This document shows, one piece after another, positions 35,963 through 44,064 of a stretch of DNA of 64,000 nucleotides; the first letter of the stretch is position 1; each line of letters opens with the position of its first letter. The stretch covers positions 372,001 through 436,000 of the forward strand of contig NZ_JAMPKY010000004.1 in NCBI RefSeq assembly GCF_039962255.1, written 5' to 3'. A program made the position numbers and the translations under genes. The stretch is from Leptolyngbya subtilissima AS-A7 (GTDB lineage: Bacteria; Cyanobacteriota; Cyanobacteriia; Phormidesmidales; Phormidesmidaceae). The notes beneath the pieces were generated by a model. It ran no database searches. It saw only the letters and a program-made list of their open reading frames with translations, and was not told the origin of the DNA.

Positions 35963-36315
35963 GGCAATTTCTGGGGGGCAGGCTTCTCTATTTAAGCGCA
36001 GCGGCGATATTGCTCTTTGCCCTCTCCCCAAACCCCTCTCCCAAATTGGGAGAGGGGCTTTGAGCTTTGCGATTGTTTGCGGGTTCTACTCTATTGCGCT
36101 CGACGACATCTGCGATCGCAGGGGTGATTCCGACTGCGTAGGTGATGGCAAATGCCGTATGCCCCTAAAAGAGGGACGCTTCAGAAAAAAAGCGATGGCT
36201 GAATTGCCATCGCTATTCCTGGAGTTTAAGAATCTGCTCTTGTCCCTTTTGTAGGGTGCAGGGGGGATCAGCAGGTGTTGCATACCATGACGGAATCCCC
36301 AATCGGTTGTTTCGC
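35963..36315. other. Gap with CTCTCCC hairpin
   Basis: About 350 bases between AraC and the large LGFP gene. Its main feature is the hairpin at 36033-36057. No gene is supported. Confidence 0.5.
36033..36057. repeat. CCCCTCTCCCAA/TTGGGAGAGGGG palindrome
   Basis: 12-bp perfect arms around one A, preceded by a second CCCTCTCCCC half. Member of the dispersed hairpin family also found at 40172, 40731, 51091 and 51890. Confidence 0.85.
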
Positions 36316-39300
36316 CTATTGCCCTTGAATCAACTGAGTAGCGTGGACTTCGCCCAGGATACGCTCGATGCCGCTGACCTTGAGGGTGCCTGCGTCCTCT
36401 AGGTTGGGGGCGGTAAGCCGCATGCCCTGGGCCATGGGGACTGTGTACTGGCTGCGGAGGGGTTTGTCGTTGACGCGCCCTTCGTAGGTGACGGTGGCGT
36501 TAAAGGGGGCACCGTTGGAGACTACATCCATGGTGTTGAGGCCGGGCTGAAGGTTGATTTTCAGCTCCTGGTTGGCTTCGGCGGGCACATTCTCGACGGT
36601 GACTTTAACGAAGTCGCGCCCGGCCCCCAGCTTAGAAACCGCCGATAGGGTGTAGGCGTTGGCGTTTTGAGCTACGACTTTGAACTCGTTGTCAACGGCT
36701 TGCAGACGATTGGCCGACATGGTGAGCCGGTCATTGGCACGAATGGCACCTCCCACTTGCAGCGCCTGGAGAGGACGCTTTAAGTAGTACTGCAACCGGC
36801 CACCGCTAACGCCGCGCAGGGTGTGCACCCAGCTGTCGAGGTCGGTGGGCTGCTGGTTGCGCTGGATTGCGTCTAGAATGGCGCGATCGCGGAATCGAGC
36901 TCCCCCCAAATTCACATTCAGGTTGGGGTTGACGTTGGCAGATAGCGTCGGACCCAAGTTGCGGCGCAGGTCGGCGTTGATGCCCAGGTTGCTGACGTTG
37001 TTGAGCTGCACCGAATCGAGCAGCACGTTGTCGAGGGGGATAAAGCGCGATCGCTTCGGTCGCATACCCAGCAGCAGCTCGCCTTTGATCGGGTTGTTGC
37101 CCGAGAAGCCGGGGAAGGGCACAAACTTGCCGGCCAGGTTCTCGACCTTGCGGGAGGTGTCTTTAAAGGCGTTGAGGTTGTTGCCGTTTTCGTCGGTGAG
37201 GCTGAGGGTTTCGGCGCTGTCGCCCAAAATCAGCACCACGCCGCTCAGCAGCAGCATAATTGCATCCCATACAGGGGTGCGCTGGCGGTGGTTGAGCACC
37301 GAGAAGGGCATGTAGTGCAGGCGGCCACCGCTCCACTCCCCGCCTTCGTAGACGCGGCCATTCTCATAGCGGAAGGTGTTGCGGGCCGGGTCGATGACAA
37401 TGCGCTGCACACTGCTGGCCGAGTTGGGGTCAAACACATCGATCTGCATTTCGCTGCCGGTGTTGCGCCAAGCGATGGGCATTATGCAGTGGGGCGCGCC
37501 GGTAAAGTCGTAGTTTTGCGACAGGCAAATCACCGGGTTGAGGCCCCGGTTGTGGGCATCCCAGGTGTCTCGAAAGACGCTGACCGGGTTGTGGGTTTTG
37601 CCGCTGAGAAACTGACCCACAAACCACCAGATCGCATCGGCCCCTACCTGGTAGGTTTGGCGCACGTTAAAGTCATTCTCGACCTCGGCCCAGTTGCCAA
37701 AGCGGTTGAGGGGGCGGCTGAGGCGGCTCATGTCTTTGTAGGCGTAGATGGCCTCGGTGGCCATGCCAAAGCAGTTGCCCCCGGCGGCGACGCCCTTGAC
37801 CACCAGCTCGTAGAACAGCGCCTTAAGGCCGTCGTCGATCAGGCCAAAGTCAAACTCCCAATCGGGGTCAACATCGCCAAAGGCCGCGGCGTATTCACGA
37901 AAATCGACGGTGGGGGTGCCCTGGTTGATGGTCGAGAAAAAGTCGAAGGGCGTATTGGCCCCCAGTTGGGGCTTAATCGACCAGTCCATGAAGTTCATCC
38001 AGGGGCCAAAGTTGCTGGCCCTGAAAATGCCGTTGGCGTTGTCGCGCAGGCCCCAGGCGTTGCGAATGTTGAGGTCTTTGGTAAAGCGGCCCAGCAAGTC
38101 ATCGTCGCCGCCGAACAGGTTGCCCGAGTCGCACTCCCAAATTTCGACCTGAAACTGCACGTTGAGGTTGGGGTCGCCGGGCAGCACGGCGTAGGGCACG
38201 TTGAAGTTGACGTCTTTGATGTTGGCGCTGCTGAAGTGCTTGTCGCCCTCGGGCAGTTTTTTGTCGTAGACGCGGTGGCCATTCACCGAGATGGCAATGC
38301 GGCAGTAGAGGTCGTTTTGGCCATCAACATCGAGAAAGTCGCGGTCTTCTTCTTTGGTGTCGACCCGGCCAATGAAGAACCGGAAGGGGTAGCAGACGTG
38401 GAGCTGGCCGTTAAACCAGAGAATGCTGCCCTGCTGGAAGGTGTTGTATCGGGCGGGGCCAGACACACCGGGAATGTCTTCTTCTGAACTGGTGGGGAAG
38501 CCCAGCGCCCCCTGGGGACCGCCGACTTCGAGGTATTTGCGGCGAATGTCGCCGTAGATAATGTGGGCGCCGGTAGCTCCGCTCCAGTAGATCGTGCAGC
38601 TCTCGAAGTGGCTAACTTTGCCGATTACCTGGCTGTCGCGGCGCACGTCGCTCTCGTGGCTGACGGGGAACCCCCAGCGGCTGACGCCCCCGGTGGCATC
38701 ATACTTGCCGAGAATGGAGCCGTGCACTTCAAAGGCGTTGGAGGACCCGCTGCGGTAATACATGCGGCCCCCCTGAAACTGCTGCATGACGCCGCCAGGG
38801 ATAGCGGTTTGAGCGGCGGTGGGCAGACCAATTGCACTGCCACCTTCGCCCAGCATTTCGTAGTCGAGGTAGAGGCGACCGAGGACGGGCACCGCGCCGG
38901 TCTGAGGCGACCAGTAAATGCAGCCCTGGGCAAAGACGCTCTTGCGCGACCCGGCCCGGCGACCGTTGATTTCATCGCTGGCGGGGGCACCGAGGCTGCG
39001 GCGCAGGTTTGAGTCGCCTTGGTAGAGGGCGTGGATAGAGCCATGCATTTCAAAGGCGACACCGTGGGTTTCGGTGTAGGAAATCAGGCCGCCCTCAAAG
39101 GGCTGCACGTAGCTGGAGATGGCGGTGTCGAAGTAAAAATCTGAGATCTTGTTGCCCAAGTTGAGCGTGGGGCGAATCGCGTTGTGTTTATGGGTGAGAA
39201 ACCACTCGGGGGTAGAGCGCTTGGCGTCGAGGGCGGTTTCGAGGTCGGCCGGAATGTCGCTGTAGATTTGCAAGGCGGCGATGTCGCCTTTGAAGGGCCA

Positions 39301-39861
39301 GCGCAGGCCATCGACCCAGGAGCCAATCCACAGTTTGTCGCCGCTGCCCGCATTGAGGCCGCCGTTGGGGAAGGCGGTGACGGCGTGGACGGTGTCATCG
39401 ACCATGAGGGCGAGGGTGTCGAGGTCGTAGACGAGGCTGACCACGTACCAGGTGTTGAAGGTGAGAGCGACGCGGTTGGTGGTGTGGGCGATCGCCCAGT
39501 CGACTCGGCTATTGGCCACGGCAACGACTAGGTTGAAGCAATCGTCAGTGCTGCCGGGCTCTAAAAACATGGCAAAGGGCAGGGCGGTACACTCGACCAG
39601 GTTTTGCCGAGTGGTGACGGGGCCGTTGGCCGAAAAGGCGACGCGAATGCAGAAGCGGTTAGGGGTGATAGCCCCCGGCGACAGGGTGGTTTGAATGGAG
39701 GCCCCGGTGTCGAAGTGGAGGGCTTTATCGAGGGAGCCTAGGGCAGTTGCGCCGGGTCCGGCAGCTTCGGTGCAGTTGGTGAGGATGGCGGGCAGGGTGC
39801 CGTCGGGGTTGGTGAGGGCGCTGGCGCTGGCGAGGGAGTAGTTGACGACGAGATCGGCCAT
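36316..39861 (-). CDS. Large LGFP-repeat protein with predicted papain-like cysteine peptidase domain
   Basis: 1181 residues; a good site (CTAAGGAG) lies about 9 bases before the ATG. Layout: residues 1-215 a concanavalin/LamG-like beta domain (WYVVSLVYDLDTLALMVDDT, KLWIGSWVDG); 260-490 four LGFP-type units (LGAPASDE 290, IGLPTAAQ 344, WGFPVSHE 396, LGFPTSSE 453), as in actinobacterial cell-wall-binding proteins; 495-600 a C2-like acidic domain; 680-860 a domain with GGNCFGMATEAIYAY (Cys697), GAPHCIMPIAW (His791) and IDVFDPNS (Asp811), the Cys-His-Asp order and spacing of papain-like peptidases; 930-1181 beta-rich. No signal peptide is seen. No named family covers the whole protein. Peptidase activity is a prediction from motif order only. 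Confidence 0.8.
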   Translation of the reverse strand: MADLVVNYSLASASALTNPDGTLPAILTNCTEAAGPGATALGSLDKALHFDTGASIQTTLSPGAITPNRFCIRVAFSANGPVTTRQNLVECTALPFAMFLEPGSTDDCFNLVVAVANSRVDWAIAHTTNRVALTFNTWYVVSLVYDLDTLALMVDDTVHAVTAFPNGGLNAGSGDKLWIGSWVDGLRWPFKGDIAALQIYSDIPADLETALDAKRSTPEWFLTHKHNAIRPTLNLGNKISDFYFDTAISSYVQPFEGGLISYTETHGVAFEMHGSIHALYQGDSNLRRSLGAPASDEINGRRAGSRKSVFAQGCIYWSPQTGAVPVLGRLYLDYEMLGEGGSAIGLPTAAQTAIPGGVMQQFQGGRMYYRSGSSNAFEVHGSILGKYDATGGVSRWGFPVSHESDVRRDSQVIGKVSHFESCTIYWSGATGAHIIYGDIRRKYLEVGGPQGALGFPTSSEEDIPGVSGPARYNTFQQGSILWFNGQLHVCYPFRFFIGRVDTKEEDRDFLDVDGQNDLYCRIAISVNGHRVYDKKLPEGDKHFSSANIKDVNFNVPYAVLPGDPNLNVQFQVEIWECDSGNLFGGDDDLLGRFTKDLNIRNAWGLRDNANGIFRASNFGPWMNFMDWSIKPQLGANTPFDFFSTINQGTPTVDFREYAAAFGDVDPDWEFDFGLIDDGLKALFYELVVKGVAAGGNCFGMATEAIYAYKDMSRLSRPLNRFGNWAEVENDFNVRQTYQVGADAIWWFVGQFLSGKTHNPVSVFRDTWDAHNRGLNPVICLSQNYDFTGAPHCIMPIAWRNTGSEMQIDVFDPNSASSVQRIVIDPARNTFRYENGRVYEGGEWSGGRLHYMPFSVLNHRQRTPVWDAIMLLLSGVVLILGDSAETLSLTDENGNNLNAFKDTSRKVENLAGKFVPFPGFSGNNPIKGELLLGMRPKRSRFIPLDNVLLDSVQLNNVSNLGINADLRRNLGPTLSANVNPNLNVNLGGARFRDRAILDAIQRNQQPTDLDSWVHTLRGVSGGRLQYYLKRPLQALQVGGAIRANDRLTMSANRLQAVDNEFKVVAQNANAYTLSAVSKLGAGRDFVKVTVENVPAEANQELKINLQPGLNTMDVVSNGAPFNATVTYEGRVNDKPLRSQYTVPMAQGMRLTAPNLEDAGTLKVSGIERILGEVHATQLIQGQ

Positions 39862-40047
39862 GGAAAAATCTCCTTAGGAGGGCAGGTTCCCCGAGGACTT
39901 TCGCTGAGGGGAGAGGGGGAGAGCCGTTGGGGTGGGCTAGGGTTGTAGATGCAGAAATACTGGGCTAAGGCTGCCCTCAAGCAGGGAATGATGGCTTCTC
40001 TGCAGCATTTCATGACAAAATCCTAGGCTCTGCGGAGGAGCGTTGCT

Positions 40048-40065
40048 ATTACCCGCGCGGGTAAT
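40048..40065. repeat. Perfect 18-bp palindrome ATTACCCGCGCGGGTAAT
   Basis: Fully self-complementary; sits 7 bases before composite unit A. Confidence 0.8.
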
Positions 40066-40071
40066 CTTAGG

Positions 40072-40201
40072 CTCCCCTTCCTCCCAGCTTGGGAGGAAGG
40101 GGCTGGGGAATGGAGGGCGGAGGGTGGTGGTGGGGAACTTGTTCTCTGCCAGAGTTTCCCCTCTCCCTAAATCCCTCTCCCACCTTGGGAGAGGGACTTT
40201 G
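40072..40201. repeat. Composite hairpin unit A (left of DUF559 gene)
   Basis: 130 bases with two palindromes: CCCCTTCCTCCCA/TGGGAGGAAGGGG (40074-40102) and TCCCTCTCCCA/TGGGAGAGGGA (40172-40196), joined by GGGGAATGGAGGGCGGAGG and a less conserved spacer, ending GGACTTTG. A direct copy (unit B) lies at 40631-40758. Confidence 0.85.
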
Positions 40202-40228
40202 AAGTGCTTCCTTAGGGACTTTGAGGGG

Positions 40229-40615
40229 TTATGAAGATAGGGCTTTGACGGCGTTGTCGATGTCTGTGAGTACTGTGGAACAGTCGTGTTCAACGGCGTC
40301 GGTTTTGAACCGTAGTACGGTGAGGCCGAGTTCTTCGAGTAGGGTTTGTCTTTGGCGATCGCGATCTGCTCTATGGGCATGGCTTGGCCCATCGATCTCG
40401 ATCACTAGCCGTACCTGAGAAATATAAAAATCAACCACAAATGGTCCGATCGGCTGCTGACGACGGACTTTGTAGCCCCGTTGTTTACGCCGGAGGTGTT
40501 GCCACAATAGGTTTTTGGTCAAGGTTTGCTCTTGCCTAAGCTGGCGAGCGACTTCGACCATGCGGCGGCGCAGGTCTTCGGGAATTTGCCATCGCTCTGT
40601 CGGTTGGGCAGGCAT
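40229..40615 (-). CDS. DUF559 endonuclease-domain protein (Vsr-like)
   Basis: 128 residues. The order NLLWQHLRRKQ, YKVRRQQPIGPFVVDFYISQ, LVIEIDGPSHAHRADRDRQR and LGLTVLRFKTDAV is the DUF559 signature; Asp in FVVDFY and Glu-x-Asp in VIEIDG are the expected nuclease metal ligands, shared with very-short-patch repair endonucleases. The gene sits with margins of 27 and 15 bases between two direct copies of a 130-base hairpin unit, which suggests that gene and repeats travel together. Confidence 0.9.
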   Translation of the reverse strand: MPAQPTERWQIPEDLRRRMVEVARQLRQEQTLTKNLLWQHLRRKQRGYKVRRQQPIGPFVVDFYISQVRLVIEIDGPSHAHRADRDRQRQTLLEELGLTVLRFKTDAVEHDCSTVLTDIDNAVKALSS

Positions 40616-40630
40616 GTTTGAGGGCTCCTA

Positions 40631-40758
40631 CTCCCCTTCCTCCCAAGTTGGGAGGAAGGGGTTGGGGGATGGAGGGCGAGGTTGGCGGGAGGTGGCTTGC
40701 TCTTTGCTGAAGTTTTTCTTCTCCCAAATACCTCTCCCAAATTGGGAGAGGGACTTTG
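40631..40758. repeat. Composite hairpin unit B (right of DUF559 gene)
   Basis: 128 bases: CCCCTTCCTCCCAA/TTGGGAGGAAGGGG (40633-40661) then CCTCTCCCAA/TTGGGAGAGG (40731-40751), linked by TTGGGGGATGGAGGGCGAGG, ending GGACTTTG. Same order, orientation and spacing as unit A. Confidence 0.85.
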
Positions 40759-40805
40759 GCACCCTTCCAACCTTTACTGGGGCGAAGAAATCTGCTGCAC
40801 CGTCC

Positions 40806-40823
40806 TGTAGTATGTATACTACA
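40806..40823. promoter_or_regulatory. Inverted repeat TGTAGTA-TGTA-TACTACA, candidate operator
   Basis: 7-bp perfect arms around TGTA, 190 bases before the MFS start. The GTAGTA/TACTAC half-sites resemble those of dimeric winged-helix repressors in general; the regulator is unknown. Confidence 0.4.
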
Positions 40824-41012
40824 AATCAGCTATTGATGCTTCATTAGATCCGCAAGACCCAGCTCAGGAGCGGTTTGATGCTACATCCAGGTTGATTACT
40901 TCGATACTCTTGGGCAAAGACCATCTGTCTCACCCCTTGTCTTATTCGAGCCAAACTCAAACGCAACTCTGACTGACACAATTTAGATCGTAGGTGGGGT
41001 GAAGAAGATTCA

Positions 41013-42344
41013 ATGAAACCCGTTTTTTATGTCATTTTGGCCAACTCATTGGTGGCGATTCTAACCAATACCTTGGTCTGGTTTGGGGTCACGTTTTGGG
41101 TTTATCTGCAAACCCGGTCGGTGCTAGCGACCTCGGTGATGGCTGGCATATATTTAGTCACCGTCGCTGTTTCTGGCTTTTTCTTGGGTTCGCTGGTCGA
41201 TCGCTACCGCAAAAAAAACGCCCTGCTGATCTCTAGCGTTGTTTCGCTAGTGATGTATGCGCTCGCCTACCTAATTTACGTCTCTACGCCAGCGGCTGTT
41301 TTTGCCGACGCGTCTAGCGCCATGCTCTGGGGGTTTATTGTTTTGACGCTGATGGGGGCGATCGCTGGCAACCTGCGCACCATCGCTCTGCCAACTCTGG
41401 TCACGATACTGATTGCTGAGGCAGAACGCGACAAAGCCAATGGCCTAGTCGGCACCATCAATGGCGTGGCTTTTTTGGGAGCCTCTGTTGTCAGCGGTCT
41501 GGCGATCGGTTTTTTGGGCATGTATTGGATGCTGGTGCTGGCGATCGCGCTCACCGTCTTGACCATTCTCCATTTGTGCACCATCGCTATTCCTGAAAAG
41601 CGCATTGTTCAGACCGGGGCGAAAACTGATCACATTGATATTCGAGGCACGATTCAGGTGATTCGTCTAGTGCCGGGTTTATTTGCGTTGATCTTTTTCA
41701 ACTGCTTCAACAACTTTTTGGGCGGCGTCTTTATGTCGCTGATGGATGCTTACGGGCTCTCTTTGGTGTCGGTGCAGGTTTGGGGCATTGTGTGGGGAGT
41801 TTTGAGTTTGGGGTTTATTGTTGGCGGGCTGGGGGTGGCTCGATTTGGCTTGGGCAAAAGCCCTTTGCGCACCATGTTTTTATCCAACATTGTGATGTGG
41901 ATAGTGGCGATGGGCTTCACGATTCAGCCGTCGATTATTTTGCTAGCGGTGGGGTTGTTAGTGTATCTATGCCTGATTCCTGTGGTTGAAGCTTCAGAAC
42001 AGCTGATCTTGCAGACGATGATTCCGCTGGAGCGTCAGGGACGGGTGTTTGGCTTTGCCCAAAGTGTTGAGCAGGCGGCCTCTCCGCTCACGGCATTTAT
42101 GATCGGCCCGATCGCTCAGTTTCTGTTTATTCCTTTTATGACGACTGGGGCTGGGGTTGACCTGATTGGCTCCTGGTTTGGCACCGGCACCGATCGCGGC
42201 ATTGCCCTGTTGTTTACTTTGACGGGCTGCGTGGGGCTGGTGGTGACGGTGCTGGCGATGCGATCGCGCGCCTACCGCAATTTGTCGGCAGATTATCGGC
42301 GGCGTTACGCCGAGACTGTTCAACTTGAGGCTGGGAATTCGTGA
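41013..42344 (+). CDS. MFS transporter (macrolide-efflux-like)
   Basis: 443 residues, about 12 hydrophobic helices. GFFLGSLVDRYRKKNALLIS is the MFS loop 2-3 motif; the protein resembles MefA-type drug-efflux carriers in its YVILANSLVAILTNTLVWFG start and long first helices. The hydrophilic C-terminal tail RSRAYRNLSADYRRRYAETV is unusually recognisable: a decayed copy of it is found at 46689-46784. Substrate unknown. Confidence 0.87.
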   Translation: MKPVFYVILANSLVAILTNTLVWFGVTFWVYLQTRSVLATSVMAGIYLVTVAVSGFFLGSLVDRYRKKNALLISSVVSLVMYALAYLIYVSTPAAVFADASSAMLWGFIVLTLMGAIAGNLRTIALPTLVTILIAEAERDKANGLVGTINGVAFLGASVVSGLAIGFLGMYWMLVLAIALTVLTILHLCTIAIPEKRIVQTGAKTDHIDIRGTIQVIRLVPGLFALIFFNCFNNFLGGVFMSLMDAYGLSLVSVQVWGIVWGVLSLGFIVGGLGVARFGLGKSPLRTMFLSNIVMWIVAMGFTIQPSIILLAVGLLVYLCLIPVVEASEQLILQTMIPLERQGRVFGFAQSVEQAASPLTAFMIGPIAQFLFIPFMTTGAGVDLIGSWFGTGTDRGIALLFTLTGCVGLVVTVLAMRSRAYRNLSADYRRRYAETVQLEAGNS

Positions 42345-42397
42345 TGAGACGTTTGCAACGCAACCTGGGGGTCTCTTTTGAATTTGGGTTGCTCATT

Positions 42398-42724
42398 TCA
42401 GATTTTGTTTGAACACAGTTGTGTCGATAAATGCAGCTTGAAAAAGTTCATCAAGGTCTGCCAGGCGTGCTCGGCGGCGACGGGATGGTAGGACTCGCGC
42501 TCGTGGCAAAAAAAACCGTGGTCGGCATCTGGATACACCTGCACGGTGTAAGTTTTGCCGAGCTGCTGGAACCGAGTCTCGATTTGCTGCACGCGATCGC
42601 CCCCAATAAACGGATCTTGACCGCCAAAAAACAGCAGCATTGGCACAGTAATATCCTGCACCGCCTCGATCCACTCATCTAGCACCATGCCGCGTGCCCA
42701 TTTGTTGCCCATAGCGATCGCCAC
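42398..42724 (-). pseudogene. Truncated dienelactone hydrolase-family gene (C-terminal part only)
   Basis: Codes for the last 100 or so residues of an alpha/beta hydrolase of the dienelactone hydrolase family: ITVPMLLFFGGQDPFIGGDR with the catalytic Asp, and YPDADHGFFCHERESYHPVA with the catalytic His. The N-terminal 130-150 residues, including the nucleophile Cys/Ser, are missing. The frame opens at a GTG directly at the T-tract of the CP12 terminator, so the break appears to coincide with the CP12 gene's end. It is unlikely to be an enzyme. Confidence 0.75.
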
Positions 42725-42752
42725 AAAAAAAGCGGGAACCGTAGTTCCCGCT
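42725..42752 (-). terminator. Terminator of the CP12 gene
   Basis: On the minus strand AGCGGGAAC-TACG-GTTCCCGCT (perfect 9-bp stem) followed by seven T. Confidence 0.9.
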
Positions 42753-42812
42753 AAGTGCTGAGTATTGAGGGAAAAACACTGGAAGAAGGATCATCGTCTC
42801 GATGTTTAGAGG

Positions 42813-43088
42813 CTAGACATCATACATACGGGCCTCAGGTGCCTCGGGGTTGGCCAAACAGTACTGGGCAAAGGCCGACTGCGCGGTGGCCCGTTGCTGG
42901 CGCTGAGCCACTTGGAGTTCTTCGACGGCTTCCCAGGCGATCGCAACGTCACGGTTGCAGTGCCCATCCATAGCCGACAGCCGTCTGGCGTGCTCGAGGG
43001 CGGCCCGCAGTTGGCCCTCCAAAGATGCCTTGCGATCGACGGGGGTAGCGGTGTTGGTGGTGGTAAAAACAGCGGTGGTTGCACTCAT
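42813..43088 (-). CDS. CP12-family Calvin-cycle regulator lacking the C-terminal disulfide partner
   Basis: 91 residues from the ATG at 43088, with GGAGAG 7 bases upstream. CP12 bridges GAPDH and phosphoribulokinase in the dark. The diagnostic core AIAWEAVEELQVAQ (for AWD.VEELQ) is present, as is the end FAQYCLANPEAPEARMYDV. In canonical CP12 the end reads C-x8-C (as in EFCEENPEADECRLYD); here the second Cys is Ala, leaving one Cys. The N-terminal EC before AW is DV, with an offset Cys in GHCNRD. So neither redox pair can form in the usual way. A strong terminator follows. Confidence 0.85.
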   Translation of the reverse strand: MSATTAVFTTTNTATPVDRKASLEGQLRAALEHARRLSAMDGHCNRDVAIAWEAVEELQVAQRQQRATAQSAFAQYCLANPEAPEARMYDV

Positions 43089-43435
43089 GGCCTTGCTCTC
43101 CGTAGGGTTGCTTTCGAACTTGAATTCACTATATCCATAACTCAATCGGATGACTAGACCTAAAACATATAAGCTTCCTCTATCATTCATCAGGTTCTCT
43201 TACCAGTGCCTGAGCAGGCTATGGAGACCATAGAAAGACTTCGGCAATCTCAACGTTCTTTCCCAGAGTGTAGGTTGGGTAGAACGCAGTGTTCGCGTTC
43301 GCGTAGCGTGTGCTCTGCACTCAGGTCTCCAGCGGAGAAAACCCAACGCCAGACTAAGCTTTGTTGAGTTTTGCTAGCGCGCCACCCAACCTATCAATGC
43401 TTTGAAATCCACCCCATCGCACCTTAGGTGTGGTG
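43089..43435. other. Gap containing MITE-like element A
   Basis: Holds the CP12 promoter and element A (43268-43396). No ORF. Confidence 0.6.
43268..43396. repeat. MITE-like element A, with 46-bp nested insertion
   Basis: Starts GTGTAGGTTGGGTAGAACGC and ends CCACCCAACCTATC. Compared with element B it is interrupted after CGCAGTG by 46 extra bases (43292-43337) that contain TTCGCGTTCGCGTAGCGTG, and then resumes with AAAACCCAACGCC. Confidence 0.85.
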
Positions 43436-44035
43436 TTAGTTGGCAGATGGCAGCTGAATATCTGACAAGTTAGCTAGCTCAATATCTTCATAAAGCTGCT
43501 CAATAGGAAACTGTAGGTCAACACTGCTGAGCTGAACAGTCTCCCCTTGGGCGTAGGGCGTTAGCTCCCATTTGCCGCGCTCATTGAGGCGAAAAATCTC
43601 AACCGTGATGCGATCGCTGCTAATTAATACGTATTCTTGCAAGTTCTCCAGACGGCGATATTGGGCAAACTTGCCGCCCCGGTCATAGGCCTCTGTCCCT
43701 AGGGAAAGCACCTCTGCAACCAGGCAGGGGTAGCGACAAAACTTGAGCGAGCCACGGTCTCGGCTGTCGCATGTAACGCTGCCATCGGCAAAGAAAAACG
43801 GGCCATTTTCGGTAATGCCAAGCTTGGCATCAGAGCCCAACACTCGACAGCCTTTTCCCCTGAGGTGATTTTTAAGCAGCGTCGTCAGGTTTACCGCAAT
43901 TTCGCTATGGGGCAGCGTGCCCCCTGCCATAGCATAAACTTCGCCGTCGATGTACTCGTAGCGCAGCTCTTGCAGAGGCTCCCAATCTAAATAGTCTTGG
44001 GGGCTTAGGTAGGGTTGCTGAGTGCTGGAAACCAT
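43436..44035 (-). CDS. Uma2-family (DUF820) PD-(D/E)XK-fold protein
   Basis: 199 residues from the ATG at 44035; a longer frame would run through element B. The Uma2 signature is clear: YLSPQDYLDWEPLQELRYEY, IDGEVYAMAGGTLPHSEIAV, GITENGPFFFADGSVTC (Asp) and CLVAEVLSLGTEAYDRGGKF (Glu), then YRRLENLQEYVLISSDR. The family has a restriction-endonuclease fold and is greatly expanded in cyanobacteria with unknown role. The gene lies with margins of 39 and 29 bases between two direct copies of a terminal-inverted-repeat element. Confidence 0.92.
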   Translation of the reverse strand: MVSSTQQPYLSPQDYLDWEPLQELRYEYIDGEVYAMAGGTLPHSEIAVNLTTLLKNHLRGKGCRVLGSDAKLGITENGPFFFADGSVTCDSRDRGSLKFCRYPCLVAEVLSLGTEAYDRGGKFAQYRRLENLQEYVLISSDRITVEIFRLNERGKWELTPYAQGETVQLSSVDLQFPIEQLYEDIELANLSDIQLPSAN

Positions 44036-44064
44036 GATCACACTGCTCGACTCGATGACTAAGA

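Larger units (their letters stand above)
39862..40228. other. Repeat-rich gap left of DUF559 gene
   Basis: Holds a perfect 18-base palindrome (40048-40065) and composite hairpin unit A (40072-40201). No gene is supported. Confidence 0.6.
40616..41012. other. Gap right of DUF559 gene
   Basis: Contains unit B, the inverted repeat at 40806-40823 and about 190 bases of upstream sequence for the MFS gene. No ORF is supported. Confidence 0.5.

Noticed and set aside
37288-38487. 399-codon open frame on the plus strand
   Set aside because: It is antisense to the 1181-residue LGFP protein. The sense frame has clear domains and a ribosome-binding site, and the antisense translation shows no family pattern.
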